A stretch of DNA of 64,000 bases, taken from Ignelater luminosus. Its lineage: Eukaryota > Arthropoda > Insecta > Coleoptera > Elateridae. Under the pieces are notes generated by a model. The model searched no databases. It was not told the DNA's origin and worked only from the letters and a program-made list of their open reading frames with translations. The stretch covers positions 186,001 through 250,000 of the forward strand of contig VTPC01090562.1 in the NCBI GenBank assembly GCA_011009095.1. The letters are read 5' to 3'. Both the position numbers and the translations under genes were made by a program. Below, one piece after another: positions 30,525-41,815 of this stretch (positions are counted from its first letter, which is position 1; each line of letters starts with the position of its first letter).

Positions 30525-31508
30525 CAGAGTGATTCATAAGTAGACCGACAACGCTGGTCAGCTGATTTCTCTGGTTAAAATAACCAAAAAAGTTAATATG
30601 AACCATGGTCCGATAATGTATGATGTTTTCTAGATAGCGACGGTTAAAGAGAAGACGAAGAATTACTAAAACTTCATTTATAAAATCCAAACGAATCAAT
30701 ATTTCTTTCTGACGTTTGGAGGACATTCATGTTCCATCATGTTTGATGTAAATTTCACGTTTCAAAAATGTCTACAAGTGGTTAAACTAGAGGGCACTTT
30801 TATTTCTTCTTATCGTAAGCATGACTTTTTTCAAATTTGATAAGAGATTTAAGATGCTTAAAATGTATGGTAAAAGTAAGGTACTTCCTTGTTTTACATG
30901 TTTTCTGTGAGCGTGTAATTTACGTCTCGCAAATTAAGGTAGATAAGTAGACCGACAAAGTTCGTGAGGCGATTCCTTTCGTTAAAATAAACAAAAAAGT
31001 TCATATGGATCGTATGGTCCGATAATGCATGGTTTTCTATATTTTGGCAGTTAAATTAATGTACTTCCAAGGAACATGTATACGTCGATAAAATTGTCAT
31101 ATTTCTAGCCGATTTAATTTCTCAAATGCATTATTTGCCTTTGTCGAATTAGAAATGAAAATTACATTTTCAATGAGATGACTGACATGATGTTGATGAC
31201 ATTAATTTTTTGGGCGTAAATTACAGGATTGCAGAAAGATGGTCGTAACTCGATGTAAAACAAGAGTACCTTATCTTTACCAAAGATATGAGGGATCTTA
31301 AATCTCCTATCAAATCTCTCTAACTCTAAACAACAAAAAATCTATGATAAAACAAGCACTGCTGTCCTCCAGTTTAACCACTTGCAGAAATTCTGGAAAC
31401 ACATAATTTATATCAAACAGCAATGATTCTCTATTCAATCTGTAGTCACCAACTTCGATTATCGGATCATGATTCATATGAACTTTTTTGGTTATTTTAA
31501 CCGTCCTG
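30525..31508. mobile_element. Fold-back element with TA flanks
   Basis: Long imperfect inverted arms (about 30525-30930 and 31190-31508) share TAACCAAAAAAGTTMATATG, CAAGTGGTTAAACT, GAGATTTAAGAT and TAAGGTACTYYYTTGTTTTAC. Ends CAGAGTGATTC and CAGGACGGTT, each next to TA. A third partial copy of the end sequence (TAAGTAGACCGACAAAG) lies internally at 30946. No ORF. Confidence 0.65.
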
Positions 31509-32993
31509 TATAAAGTATTATTTGCTTATGATTAGTAATACGGATAAGATGATTAAAACTACTGCTTGTCCAAAGCTTCAATACATGAAGTCCGATTTGA
31601 CCGAATTCAGATTCCCTTTGCCCGTAGTGCACATACGTATTATTAGGCTTCCAAAGAAAAATAGAATTTCTGGATGCGACCTCTTAACTTTGGCAGTGTT
31701 ATATCAAAAGATAACGGACCAAATCTCATCAAGACGTTTGTTAATTTGAGGCGACTAATAAATAAACAAACAACTCTTTTCATTAACTTAGAAGCTTGTA
31801 ATTTGTAAACCAAAAACCTTTGATTAAATACGGTAAATCGTCTTCATTTGATCTACCAAATCTACGGTTTAGTATTGTCTACGAAATTTAAAACACTTTG
31901 TATGTTGCTAAGGGTGAAGTCCTGAAATTTGGATAGAAATATTCGACTTTAATTAGTGTAAATAGTAGTAAAATGATCTAAAACCAAAGGATAATATTAC
32001 ATATTAGCTTTTAGAGAATAATAATAACAAAATCAAGAAAGTGATCAAGGTACCTATACATTCTATAAATGTATATATAAAACAAATGTACTTTGCGATT
32101 TTCTTTTTACTTCAGCAAGAGTTCCCATCAAGATTTCCCTTTATTTACTTTCGAGCTTCTGTTAAATTGCTTTTCAAAAGGATTAAAGTTCGAAATATTT
32201 GTGCTGATCATCTTTACACAGATGTAATGTAATGTACATACGCTAAATTCGAAACGTCAAAGATGTAGGTAAATATTTGCCTTTTCCGGAAATCTGAGAG
32301 ATTCCATTTCCACATTTTACTATTTCAAATTCTCACAACAAAGCTCATAAAATCCATATCTATTTTAAATTTCAAATTACTAATAGGGTTGACTAACTAC
32401 TGTTTACGTTTTCATCAAGATAACGTTGCTATTCGAATAATTAATGCCTAATAATTATAATCTAATTAATTAATGCATAATAAAATAAAAATATTTGCTG
32501 TGAAATTTAGCAATGCCCAATATTTAAAAACTGAACTTAATAATAAAAACATAAACCCAAACAAACCTCGATCTGAAAGTTCATTAACAGATTACGTTAC
32601 AGCGTAGGTAAACACCTGAGTATCAAACTACAATAAAACATAAAAAAGAACTTACAGCATTCAATAAGTAGTGTCAACGTCACTAAATGTACCAAAATTT
32701 TCCAATACAATAACATACTGGGTGCGTAAAATAATATCGCAAATTTTGAAGAAGAAACTATTAACTCATTTATATGCTAAATATTGTGATTCACAAGCAC
32801 CACACCTTCTCAAGTCGATTACACGGAGTATACCGAAGGAAGATTGGTGAAATAAAATAATGTTGTTCAACGCGTTATAGTGGCGGTCACTCTTTCAATG
32901 ACCGTTTAAAAAATGGAAACGCTCGCTCTTGCACCTACGATATTCGTGTTGCGCACCTTTTAGGCGCGTCAATTTGTATTATTGTGATACATC
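31509..32993. other. Intergenic, nothing recognised
   Basis: AT-rich; ORFs at 31522 and 32041 show no protein features. Confidence 0.35.
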
Positions 32994-33007
32994 GTTTCCA
33001 TGGCAAC
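32994..33007. promoter_or_regulatory. Perfect RFX X-box match
   Basis: GTTTCCATGGCAAC fits all 14 positions of RYYNYYATRRNRAC. About 115 bp to the right a consensus donor GTAAGTAA (33123) follows, the same arrangement as at 21861-22013. No clear coding exon follows, so the controlled gene, if any, is unknown. Confidence 0.45.
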
Positions 33008-33470
33008 GATGCAAATGCGGAACAAAATAAATTAGTTTTGATGGGGTTTTGCTTTAATTAAATTTGTTAAACTTTAAAATTTTGTAAAGTATACGCCAAG
33101 TATCGCTTGTAATCGCACAACGTAAGTAACTACTACAACTTTATTTTAAGAATTTCTTAAACATTTAAAAAATCTAATCGTCTATTTTACTTATTTTTAG
33201 GGGCATATAATTCTTTTCTAAAGTTTTGTTTGTTTTTTATTTATTAATTGACTAGACTGCAAAGTATCTGAGCTATTTCAATAAGGGTATTCTGATATCG
33301 TTTTGCATTGTAAAAATCATCTTTATTATTATTAAATAATTTCTCCAAAGAAATGTAAATATAATAGGCAGGCTTCTAATGTTGCTAATAAAATTAAATG
33401 ATTTTTTTTGGGAATGAAAGTAACGAAAAGCATTAGAGGCGTTAGGTGACAATTATTTAGACGTCCAGCA

Positions 33471-33662
33471 ATGAAAGAAAAAAAATTACAATTTGTAATT
33501 TATGATTCTACATTTTTTTTAATTAAAGACAATTTATTGATATTATGTACAAATAAAGACATAAAATACAAAATATTTAGAAAAAGTCAAGGTATACTTA
33601 AAGTATATGAGATAAGTAACAAATATTACCTACTGGACAATATTTTTTATTTTTTGACATAA
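33471..33662 (+). CDS. Possible small ORF, unrecognised
   Basis: 63 codons from ATG in the context CAGCAATGAAAG, preceded by a plausible acceptor (TTATTTAG) at about 33461. Residues such as QFVIYDSTFFLIKDN and KVYEISNKYYLL look protein-like but the AT-rich codons make this weak. Its only support is position downstream of the X-box and donor. Could be chance. Confidence 0.2.
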   Translation: MKEKKLQFVIYDSTFFLIKDNLLILCTNKDIKYKIFRKSQGILKVYEISNKYYLLDNIFYFLT

Positions 33663-34264
33663 ATGCAAATAAGCAGGTAATGCAGTAATACCTACTACAA
33701 CATAGACAAAAACTGGTAGAGTTGGCGGTTTTCTGAGCAATTGAAACCGAAAACGCGGTACCTACTTGTCACACGTTATTTTGCGGAAAAGCATTCTTTG
33801 CCAAATTGCCCAGTAGCTGCTACATATATTATTTTTATTTTTTTGAACGTAAATACCTAATCATGTAGTAACTGTCAAAAATTTGTAATTTTAGGTAAGT
33901 TGCTAATAACAGCTAATTAGCCGTACAATAGAATTTTAAGGAAATAATTCTACCGCTGGAAAACAAAGAATTTCTACTAATCGTGGTACATATTCTGATT
34001 AGTTGTAAAATACTCTTTGTAGTTCTAACAGTTTCTTTTATTTCTTTTTTAAATATAAACATAAACAACTCAAAACTTTTCTTAGAAATTTAATTATTTC
34101 TTTTATACAACTCAACAGTTTAGGCGTTAGTTCACTTTTTTCAATTTTTATTTCTTTAGCCACCTGACAATTGCTTTCTCTTTATTTCATGCTCTTTTTG
34201 CTCATCTAATATTTGGTACACTACTAATGTGTCGCTGCCCGTTTCCTGCTTTTTATTTTCTATT

Positions 34265-34400
34265 CGAGAAAAGCACGATCGTTGTGTCTTCTATTGGAAA
34301 TTTCAAAGACTAGTGTAAGAGTAATCACATTATTGCCACAACAGTGAAGCACATCGTCAAAAAGAGTCATAAATAATGTTGTAAATCTTTCGATTTGAAG
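34265..34400 (+). repeat. Dispersed repeat B, copy 2
   Basis: GAGAAAAGCACGATCGTTG start and CTATTGGAAATTTCAAAGAC match repeat B at 23951. Confidence 0.6.
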
Positions 34401-34413
34401 ATGCGTTTAATTT

Positions 34414-34638
34414 TTTTTTGCACGACCGTTTGTAAAGTTGGCGGTTTACAACTCGTTGTCAACGTTAAAAGTTGATAATTATAAACATTTGCAATTAATT
34501 TCACGTATCTATGTTATAATGGCCGTATCGATGTCGTAATGAAATCATTATGCGTTCCTATGATCTTGGCCAACTTCATTTTTTAATCTACCGTCAATGG
34601 TTTTTTTTATTTTCTTTAAAATACGGTCGTGCAAAAAA
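34414..34638. mobile_element. Short TIR element within repeat D, copy 2
   Basis: A perfect 16-bp inverted repeat TTTTTTGCACGACCGT bounds 225 bp. The larger repeat D continues to 34745 and aligns with 27650-27955, where the same ends are degenerate. Confidence 0.6.
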
Positions 34639-34889
34639 TATTGTATACAACTCGAGTGCAAAGTGTGCTTGTGCTCGTGCCATAAACTTCCTATTCATTC
34701 AAAAAACTTTTACTTTACACTCTTGTTATATAAATAACTATTACAGCATTGGGAGTTTTTCGAATTCTTTTTCCCATCTTGCTGAATTTGAAGTCAGTAT
34801 CTTAGGTTGCTTATATCTAATGGTTTCTATTTTTCTCTATTTCTATTTTGGATTGATTTGCACATTAAGCAATCTAAACAGTAAGTTTC

Positions 34890-35545
34890 TCTGGTGTAAA
34901 TGTCAATTTCACCAAGGGTTGCGTAAAGGTGATGATGGAAAAATGCAACGAAGACAGGGAGTTTTTAAAAAGCATTCTTTTTACGGATGAAACAACGTTC
35001 ACACTGAATAATGAATCAAACTTGCAAAATAGGAGGGTACGGACATGTGAGAATCTACACAGGATTCTACAGAGCTGAACCCAATACCCCCAAAAAGTTA
35101 ACGTTTGGGTGGGATTATTAGGTATCATATTGCAGGACAGTCTTTCCCACATGAAAACTCCACAGAAGAGCGCTTCTTACAGCTCCTGCAAGAAGAAATA
35201 GTTCCGGCGGTGACTGAAGTTGCTAGGGACGACCAAGTGATTTGGTTACACATAACAGTCGTGATATGCATGAATTTTTAAACTACAGTTTTTCTCAGAA
35301 GGTTATTCGTCCAAATTATGCAATGAACTGGCCTGCTATGTCCACTTATCTTTCACTCAAAGACTTTTTTTGGGCCATCTAAAATCAAAAATCTATTCTG
35401 AACAAACCTTTCAAAATGTGGATTAATTAAAAGGTCAAATTCAAGCTGAATGTGACAGAGTATCTGAGCATCAACTTGCAAATGTTAGGCGGGAGTCTTA
35501 TGACAGGCTAGATGATTGTCAAGCAGTAAATGGTGATTTACTTTG
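34890..35545 (+). pseudogene. Fossil mariner transposase 1
   Basis: Across several frames: LFTDETTFTLNNESNLQNRR (first catalytic Asp), NVWVGLLG, GQSFPHENSTEERFLQLLQ, EEIVPAVTEVARDDQVIW, then IRPNYAMNWPA and AECDRVSEHQLANVRRESYD. Frameshifts, stops and a mutated second Asp box show it is dead. Domain order is that of IS630/Tc1/mariner transposases. Confidence 0.8.
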
Positions 35546-36126
35546 AACGTTTGCTGACTAGGCTAAGTCCTAGGGCGCTGCTTAAGGAATAAGCGCCGTG
35601 CTGAGCCTAACCGTCGAATTATTTTACATGCTACATGATAGCATGGGCGCCAACTGTTGTCAGCCTAGGATCGCCAATTGTCTTAATCCTGTCCTGCTTT
35701 GAATAATTCCTATAATTGAGTTCTTGTTATTTTGTAACAGTATTATTATGTTCGCCTTCAATATACATATATCTAGATAAAAAAAATACTTTGTTTTTTT
35801 CGCATTTGCAAAGCCTACTTTTAGTAATTTGATTTGATTCGCCGGAAGAATAAACTTTATTCCTTTATATCTCCTGAACTATTGACTGTAGCAAAAAATG
35901 CATATGACCTTTTTTGTGGAAAATGTTCTTTAATTGTTTATAAAATAAGGTAAGCTGTAAATTGAATGTTTTCCGAGATATGTACAAAAAACTGAGAAAA
36001 CACGCTTTCTGGGCCTCTTTCCCTCTCCTCACATTTAGAGGAAAGGGTAATAAACAAATTGGGACACTGAAACCTGTTTTATTTTAGATTCCCGGGTTTG
36101 GGTGTTTTTTTGGTCTAATTTTACTG
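35546..36126. other. Intergenic, small hairpin only
   Basis: A stem around 35575-35605 (GGGCGCT and AGCGCC arms) within GCTGACTAGGCTAAG sequence; possibly the end of the adjacent fossil mariner. Otherwise nothing. Confidence 0.35.
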
Positions 36127-36357
36127 TTGAGATTCATACTGACATTAAAAATTATAAACAGGGATCAGAACTACCATGATTATTATACGAGAACAAGCAG
36201 TTCATTAAGAAGCACTAAAATGCGATTAAATGTATCAAGCAAAAATTGTTTGAGTGTTAAGTTATACAATAAGCTGCCTTTTATTGTTAGAAATCTTAGT
36301 TATATAAATATCGTCGTATCATATCATATCATTGCATTGTTGGTATCTTCAAACTAA
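36127..36357 (+). pseudogene. LINE ORF2 C-terminal fragment
   Basis: YYTRTSSSLRSTKMRLNVSS followed by SVKLYNKLPFIVRN is the pattern at the end of many non-LTR retrotransposon polyproteins (basic stretch, then LYNxLP). No RT domain precedes it here. Confidence 0.6.
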
Positions 36358-36389
36358 GATCTTAAACATCCACAAAAAATAGGATTCTG

Positions 36390-36845
36390 AATAGGTGTGA
36401 GTCGCCGTAGGTTGATAGGACCTATATTTTTCCAAACTATTCTTACTGTACAAAGATATCGTAATGAAATTTGCCAACAGTTTATTGATCAGCGGAATAA
36501 TGAAGAATTATAAGGATTTTTCCAACAGGATAGCGTTACGGTGCACACTGCATATGAAACAATTCAGTTTTTAAGAGAGTTTTTTGAAAATAGATTGTAA
36601 GCAAGAATATACTAAATATTATACCCTCCACGTTCCCGCGATTTGACTGTTTTAGAATTTTTGTGTAGCCTTATCTGAAAAACTTTATTTTTAAAACACC
36701 CGTGAACAATTTGGAAGAACTTACCAATCGAATAAATGAAAAGTGTGTAGAACTAAATAATTCTCCTCGGATTCTTCAAAATATTTTTAATAGACTTAAA
36801 AGGCCAGTTCAGAAGTGTCTTAATGTAAATGGCGAACATACTTAC
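36390..36845 (+). pseudogene. Fossil mariner transposase 2
   Basis: Frames give RLIGPIFFQT, GFFQQDSVTVHTAYETIQFL (second catalytic Asp), YPPRSRDLTVLEFLC (third box with Asp lost) and NNLEELTNRINEKCVELNNS. Stops interrupt it. Distinct in sequence from fossil 1. Confidence 0.8.
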
Positions 36846-36908
36846 TACGTTACTTTGGCTTCGATGTTGTCGGTTTATACCATATACGTTAGGTTAAGGT
36901 TAGATTAA

Positions 36909-38121
36909 AATAACATAAATGTCACTTGCGCATCGTCATTTGCTTGGCTGTGTTTAAAGTACCGACCGGAATTGCATAATGGTCATATTAGCTTACTCTA
37001 ATTGGAAATCTAAACGATCGTTCGGTAGTTTTCCACTGAAAGTAAACATGAGAAGATGCTTGATTGGATTGCGAGAGTAAAAACAGTTCAAAACATTGCC
37101 TTGCGCTTGGATAAATGCCTTTGAATTCTATTACTAGACTCAGGTTAGGCAGTCTCTTGATTAGTTACTATTAAATGCCTTTCTTAAAAACAGAAAGCGT
37201 AAAATCAAAATATGAACTCAAAGTCATAAAATAAAACTAAGTAAGACTTTTTTGTATGAGGCGACAGTATCGTCAAGTACGGGAAACCTAGAATTCAATA
37301 AACAAATTCCAAAATTGAGAAATTCTCTCGTAGTCAGTTTGAGAACCTTGAGGTAACTATAAGAATGAATTATGTTTTTACTACCGAATGTTGTTGTTGC
37401 TTACTAATAAATGAATTTAAAGGCTGTTTGCCTTGCATCTTTTATATTCTAGCTTATGATACACAGGGTGAGTAAGTTCATCTCTCTCTTCTTCTTTACT
37501 TGTAATATTGTAAATCCACGGAAATATATCTAATTTTACGGAATACTTGTTACATTTTCCACGAAACGTTTATTAATTTTTTTTACATTAAAACACATCA
37601 ACTTTAACATAATTTGAGCTCTAGTTGTGAATTTTATTGTGTTTATTCTAAAACCTATGAACAATTTCACTATTTGCAATTTTAATAAATTTAATTTCTT
37701 TTTACGTAATCTTGCTGTTACATCATTTATGTATGCACATTTTTGATAACGAGGTTCATTATTAGATGGGCATGTTGGCAAAAAAAGCAACCAGGCTCAA
37801 CTTAATGATGATAGACATGAAAGCCGTTAATGTATCTTTTTTGTGACATTACAAGCATTGATGTAAGTAATTCTAGTTATCCAAAAATAACAAACTTTCT
37901 TTTGCAGAAAAGTTACTAAATACGTGACTTACCTACGTGCAAATTAATAAGAAGCAAACGATACGATTAACACCTTTTATTTAAAAAAATATTTGTATGG
38001 AGATGACTTGAACGTATCGCATTGTAAAATTAAAGTACTTAACATACGTATACTTAATTAAAGCTTGACACAATAAATAAATACATTATTTTGTAAAGAA
38101 CACTTAGATTTTATATTTTAA
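36909..38121. other. Intergenic and cecropin A 3' flank
   Basis: No gene seen. TTTATT at 37977-37982 gives AATAAA on the minus strand, a candidate poly(A) signal for cecropin A. A solitary CAGGGTGAGTAAG mariner-type end lies near 37464. Confidence 0.4.
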
Positions 38122-38415
38122 TTACTTCTTGCCAACAACTGCGGCCGCTGCTGCGTATCCTGTAACGACTGGAAGAGCCTTTTCAGCAGCCTTGAATACT
38201 CGTTGACCGGCTTTTTCCTGCAAACAGAAGTTAAATAAAATAAATTATGTATTACAAGATTATAGTAAAACATTTTAAAAGTTGAAATGAAACTTAAAAA
38301 AAATCAGAAAAAGAAAACTTACAAGTTTTTTCCATCCTTTCCATCTTGCTTCAGTTTGTCCCATGAATGCGGAGAGAACGCAAAGAACGAACACAAATAC
38401 AAGTGAGAATTTCAT
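38122..38415 (-). CDS. Cecropin A, antimicrobial peptide precursor
   Basis: Secreted amphipathic peptide of humoral immunity. Exon 1 is 38415-38323 (31 codons), exon 2 is 38217-38122 (31 codons plus TAA), phase 0 intron with GTAAGT and CAG. Precursor 62 residues: hydrophobic signal [20 protein letters not shown] ending TEA, then a 39-residue mature peptide beginning RWKGWKKLEKAGQ (Trp at mature position 2, basic amphipathic helix), a PVVTGY hinge and an Ala-rich C-terminal helix ending VVGKK. The Ala-rich tail differs from genes B and C. The single intron inside the mature peptide is typical of cecropin genes. No pro-peptide dipeptide repeat is present. Confidence 0.93.
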
Positions 38416-38488
38416 TTTTGATAATGATTGAAGGTCTTTTCTTGACGATTGCTGTGTCGAATCTGTTTGTGTTGTCGATATTGTAAAT

Positions 38489-38569
38489 CTTTTATAGCAA
38501 CTAAGTAGCAGTGAAAACGTGCAAACTGTTAGAAAACAGTTTGTGTATGCGATGGAAACGGGAGTCCCC
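38489..38569 (-). promoter_or_regulatory. Cecropin A promoter: TATA box and kappaB site
   Basis: Minus-strand TATAAAAG at 38489-38496, about 75 bp before the ATG, and GGGGACTCCC (NF-kappaB/Dif/Relish consensus GGGRNYYYYY) at 38560-38569, 63 bp further upstream. Confidence 0.75.
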
Positions 38570-39789
38570 TGTTCCAAGACTTTTATCGCGCAGTCAAACA
38601 TAAGTTGCCATGTATCATCTTTTATCTAGAAAATAGCATGCGTGTCGTGATGTTTTTATTTTTGTTTTGTGGAATAACCGGCTATATTCTCATGATACAA
38701 ATGCAATTTATCTTGTTGCGGTTATAACTTCCGATAACATTTGTGTTTAATTTTTTGCGTTTCGGAAATATATTTTAACGAGAATTAATCAAAGATTCAA
38801 CTAAGAAAAGCAAATTTTAATAAACTGAATAAGGAGACTTTTTTGCACATGAATAATTACTAGAACTACATAATCGCTTATAATTTTAAAACAGTTCCGT
38901 GAATTTTCACCAGCGTATTTTGTAACGTTTTATTTTCTTCTAACCATGTACAATATCTTCAGTTTTTTTGTGTCCTTCTAATTCATCCGATAGGAATTCC
39001 TTTAGAGAATAGAGATATCAATTATCTCATGGAATATACTTAATTGAAACGAAAGATGCAAAAAGGGAAGTACTGCAGGTTTTCCATATTCTCTTGCTTT
39101 GTAGTCACAGTGTCATGTTAAAAATGTACAATCAACTTTAACTTACATTAGATGCAAGAAAATTCTATTTAAATGTTGCTAACAATTTAAAGTTCCTGAA
39201 AATATTTTCCTGCCTCATTACTTATTAGCTTAAATATATAATACTAAATCCGTAAATATTTTATTTTAATAGCATCTGAAGTGGTTACTTTGCTTATTTA
39301 AAGAACAGTATTAATGATAGATAGATATTTGTTATACCCAATTTCTGGTATTAGAATTAGTAGCGCGGTTGCCAGGTTTTTTACACCTAACTAAGAACCA
39401 CGACATTAAATTTACCCCAAGTTTATATTTAGAACCGATTTTGACACGGAGGTTTCGTTTGGGTTTCACATCAGATACCAAACCTAAGAAACTTTTCTTG
39501 TTTTGAGGATTTTATTCATCTCGGGACTCAAAAACCTGGACGCACTTAAAGAACTATCCCGGATTCCCCGAACCCATCAAAAACTAGGACATGTTTGGGG
39601 AAAAAGAGTATGTCTAATTCATGGTAAAATCACGTAATGCAGAACCGTATTAGAGAATTCGTTACACCTTGTATATATACAAGGCCGCCGAAAAAACAAA
39701 ACGGAGTTCGTTGTGGTTATGCTTTGCATTCCCAGATGTTTTAATTTGCAGATTTATGCTAAACATAACCGATACTTCATTTACATATA
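38570..39789. other. Intergenic, nothing but a repeat fragment
   Basis: AT-rich; holds the inverted copy of the 19093 repeat at 39697-39742. Confidence 0.4.
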
Positions 39790-41103
39790 CAGGGTTAGTC
39801 ATATGAAGTGTCCCATAGAAAAACGGTCAGAAAATGTGGTGTGAAATACTTTTTTTATTGATAAAAGCACAAAAATGTTGGAAAATAATCAGGAATTCAG
39901 AATCGAGCTACTTTGGCTCGATGTGGCCACCTTTCGCATGGATTATTGCCTTGAGACGGCCGGGGAATGACTCACAGGCTGCCCGAATGTGCTCTAGTGG
40001 TATTTTGGCCCATTCACGTTTGAGTGATTGTTTCAGAGCATCCATACTGGCGTGTTTTTTTGCGCGCACTTTGCTCTCGAGGATGGACCAGATGGAATAG
40101 TCCATAGGATTTGCGTCTGGCGAATTCGAGATCCATTGTGTGGAAGAAATGAACCTTGGAACGTTGGTTTTCAGCCATTCTTGGTTCACACGAGCTTTAT
40201 GAGCCGGTGCTGAGTCTTGTTGGAATGTCCAATCCGCATGACCGAATTGTTTACGTGCCCACGGCTTCAGAGCAGCTTCCAGAACACTTTCCCGATAATA
40301 AGTCGCATTGACCTTGACACCAGGCTCGATGAAAACGAGTGGAGAGCGCCCAGTAGCTGTTACAGCTGCCCAGACCATTATTTGCGATGGGTAATTGCTT
40401 CGGGTCACCAATCGATGTTTCAAATTTTCGTACGTGCGCTCTGTCAAGTAAACACGATCATTTTGGGTGTTTACGAATTGTTCGATTGGGAAATTTTTCT
40501 CATCAGAGAACACAATGTTCGGAAATTCGCCACTCGCGGCCAAGCGAAGCAACTCCTTAGCTCTTTCGAATCGAACTTTCTTCTGGTTCGGTGTAAGATC
40601 ATGCGCTTTTTGTTTCTTGTAGGCCTTAACTTGGAGCTCATTTTGTAGTATGCGACGAATGGATGATTGTGATATATTCAGTTCTTTTGCCATTTGATTA
40701 CCACTACGTCGTGGATTTCGCTCAAGCCGCTTCTTCACCTTTCGAACCATTTCTGGTGATGTTGCTGTTTTTTTCGGTCCACCTCCATAGCGTTTTACAA
40801 CGCTGCCAGTTTCATTGTAACGATTTATGGTGCGATACACAAACTTCCTATTCACTTTGATGTGTTCGAGCTCACGCACAATAGCTGATTGGGATTTTCC
40901 AGCCAAATATAGAGCAATCACACTATTTCGTTTGAATTCCATCACGAATAACTTTTTTTCTATTTGACCGATACGCAAATGCTTCTGGTGGCTTGTAAAC
41001 AATGTATTGAGCTGTTATCGGAACAATTTTGGCGCAGCTGTCATGAACGGTTTGACAGCTGTGAATTGCCAATAGATGGGGACACTTCATATGACTAACC
41101 CTG
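39790..41103 (-). mobile_element. Complete DD37D (maT-type) Tc1/mariner transposon
   Basis: 1314 bp bounded by a 25-bp perfect inverted repeat beginning CAGGGTTAGTCATATGAAGT, with TA on both sides (39788-39789, 41104-41105). Contains one uninterrupted transposase ORF on the minus strand. The intact ends and ORF suggest recent insertion and possible activity. Confidence 0.92.
39908..40942 (-). CDS. DD37D mariner-family transposase, intact
   Basis: Cut-and-paste transposase. I start at the internal Met of MEFKRNSVIALYLAGKSQ (344 residues) because it opens the N-terminal helix-turn-helix; the frame is open 20 codons further upstream to 41002. A second HTH follows (NQMAKELNISQSSIRRIL). Catalytic triad: Asp in IVFSDEKNF, Asp in TFQQDSAPAH, Asp in SPDANPMDYSIW, with 37 residues between the last two, which is the maT-type spacing. 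No frameshift or stop. Confidence 0.9.
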   Translation of the reverse strand: MEFKRNSVIALYLAGKSQSAIVRELEHIKVNRKFVYRTINRYNETGSVVKRYGGGPKKTATSPEMVRKVKKRLERNPRRSGNQMAKELNISQSSIRRILQNELQVKAYKKQKAHDLTPNQKKVRFERAKELLRLAASGEFPNIVFSDEKNFPIEQFVNTQNDRVYLTERTYENLKHRLVTRSNYPSQIMVWAAVTATGRSPLVFIEPGVKVNATYYRESVLEAALKPWARKQFGHADWTFQQDSAPAHKARVNQEWLKTNVPRFISSTQWISNSPDANPMDYSIWSILESKVRAKKHASMDALKQSLKREWAKIPLEHIRAACESFPGRLKAIIHAKGGHIEPK

Positions 41104-41210
41104 TATATAGTTCCTTGGAATTATATACGTATGTATTATTTTATTATCAGTAGTTAAAAAGAAGTTCGTTTATTTTAAAATTAAAGAAGAAAACAGGAGG
41201 ACCGCCGCAC

Positions 41211-41408
41211 TTACACTAGCTGCCATTGTGCAAACTTTAGAAAACCACCCTTTTTGTCTTTCGTGGACGTGTGAGGATTGGGTTTTCTTTGGATTCCAGA
41301 AAATGTCGCTCTAATGATTTGCCGCTGTTTAGTTTTGCCGCCCTTTTGATTTGCAGTCTTTGTGAACAAGCTGCACACCAGCACCCGACGGCTCTGGAAA
41401 AAGGGCAT
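41211..41408 (-). other. Unrecognised minus-strand ORF ending near a consensus donor
   Basis: 65 codons, basic (KGGKTKQRQIIRATFSG). In another frame the same strand reads ACAATGGCAGCTAGT then GTAAGTGC, which resembles a first coding exon (MAAS) with a good donor. No downstream exon is evident. Could be a gene fragment or part of a repeat. Confidence 0.2.
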
Positions 41409-41815
41409 TAAGTGTGGTGTATTCTTTATAGTAACTTTGTTGAGAATTGTCGGATTATTGCCCTGACATTTATTTTCTTAAACTTTTGCAGCAATCTTCG
41501 TTGTATTTTATTTACTTGCATTTTACCATACAACTGGCTTTTGTATTGAAAAAATAAATGTGTAAGATATAATTTCGTATTTTATTATTAAAATAGAATC
41601 TTTTCAATTTGAGCACTTATACAGTGTGGTTTGCCTAAAGATTTCTTTTGGAAAGAGACCAAGGAAAAAATTCTTTTGAGATATTAACAAAGCGCCAAAA
41701 CTCTTAAAAGTACAGCGGTGGGCAACTAAACCACTATAGTAGTCGTGGCTTTTAATAAATAACTTATTCGTAAAAATCATAAACCAATAGATGGTGGTTT
41801 TTGAATGATAAGGAG

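Noticed and set aside
34550..34990. 146-residue plus-strand ORF
   Set aside because: Runs through a MITE and into the wrong frame of a fossil transposase; no domain.
37536..37790. 84-residue minus-strand ORF downstream of cecropin A
   Set aside because: AT-rich Lys/Asn/Ile composition, no motif, no transcription signal.
40217..40860. Plus-strand ORFs of 143 and 65 residues
   Set aside because: Antisense of the DD37D transposase.
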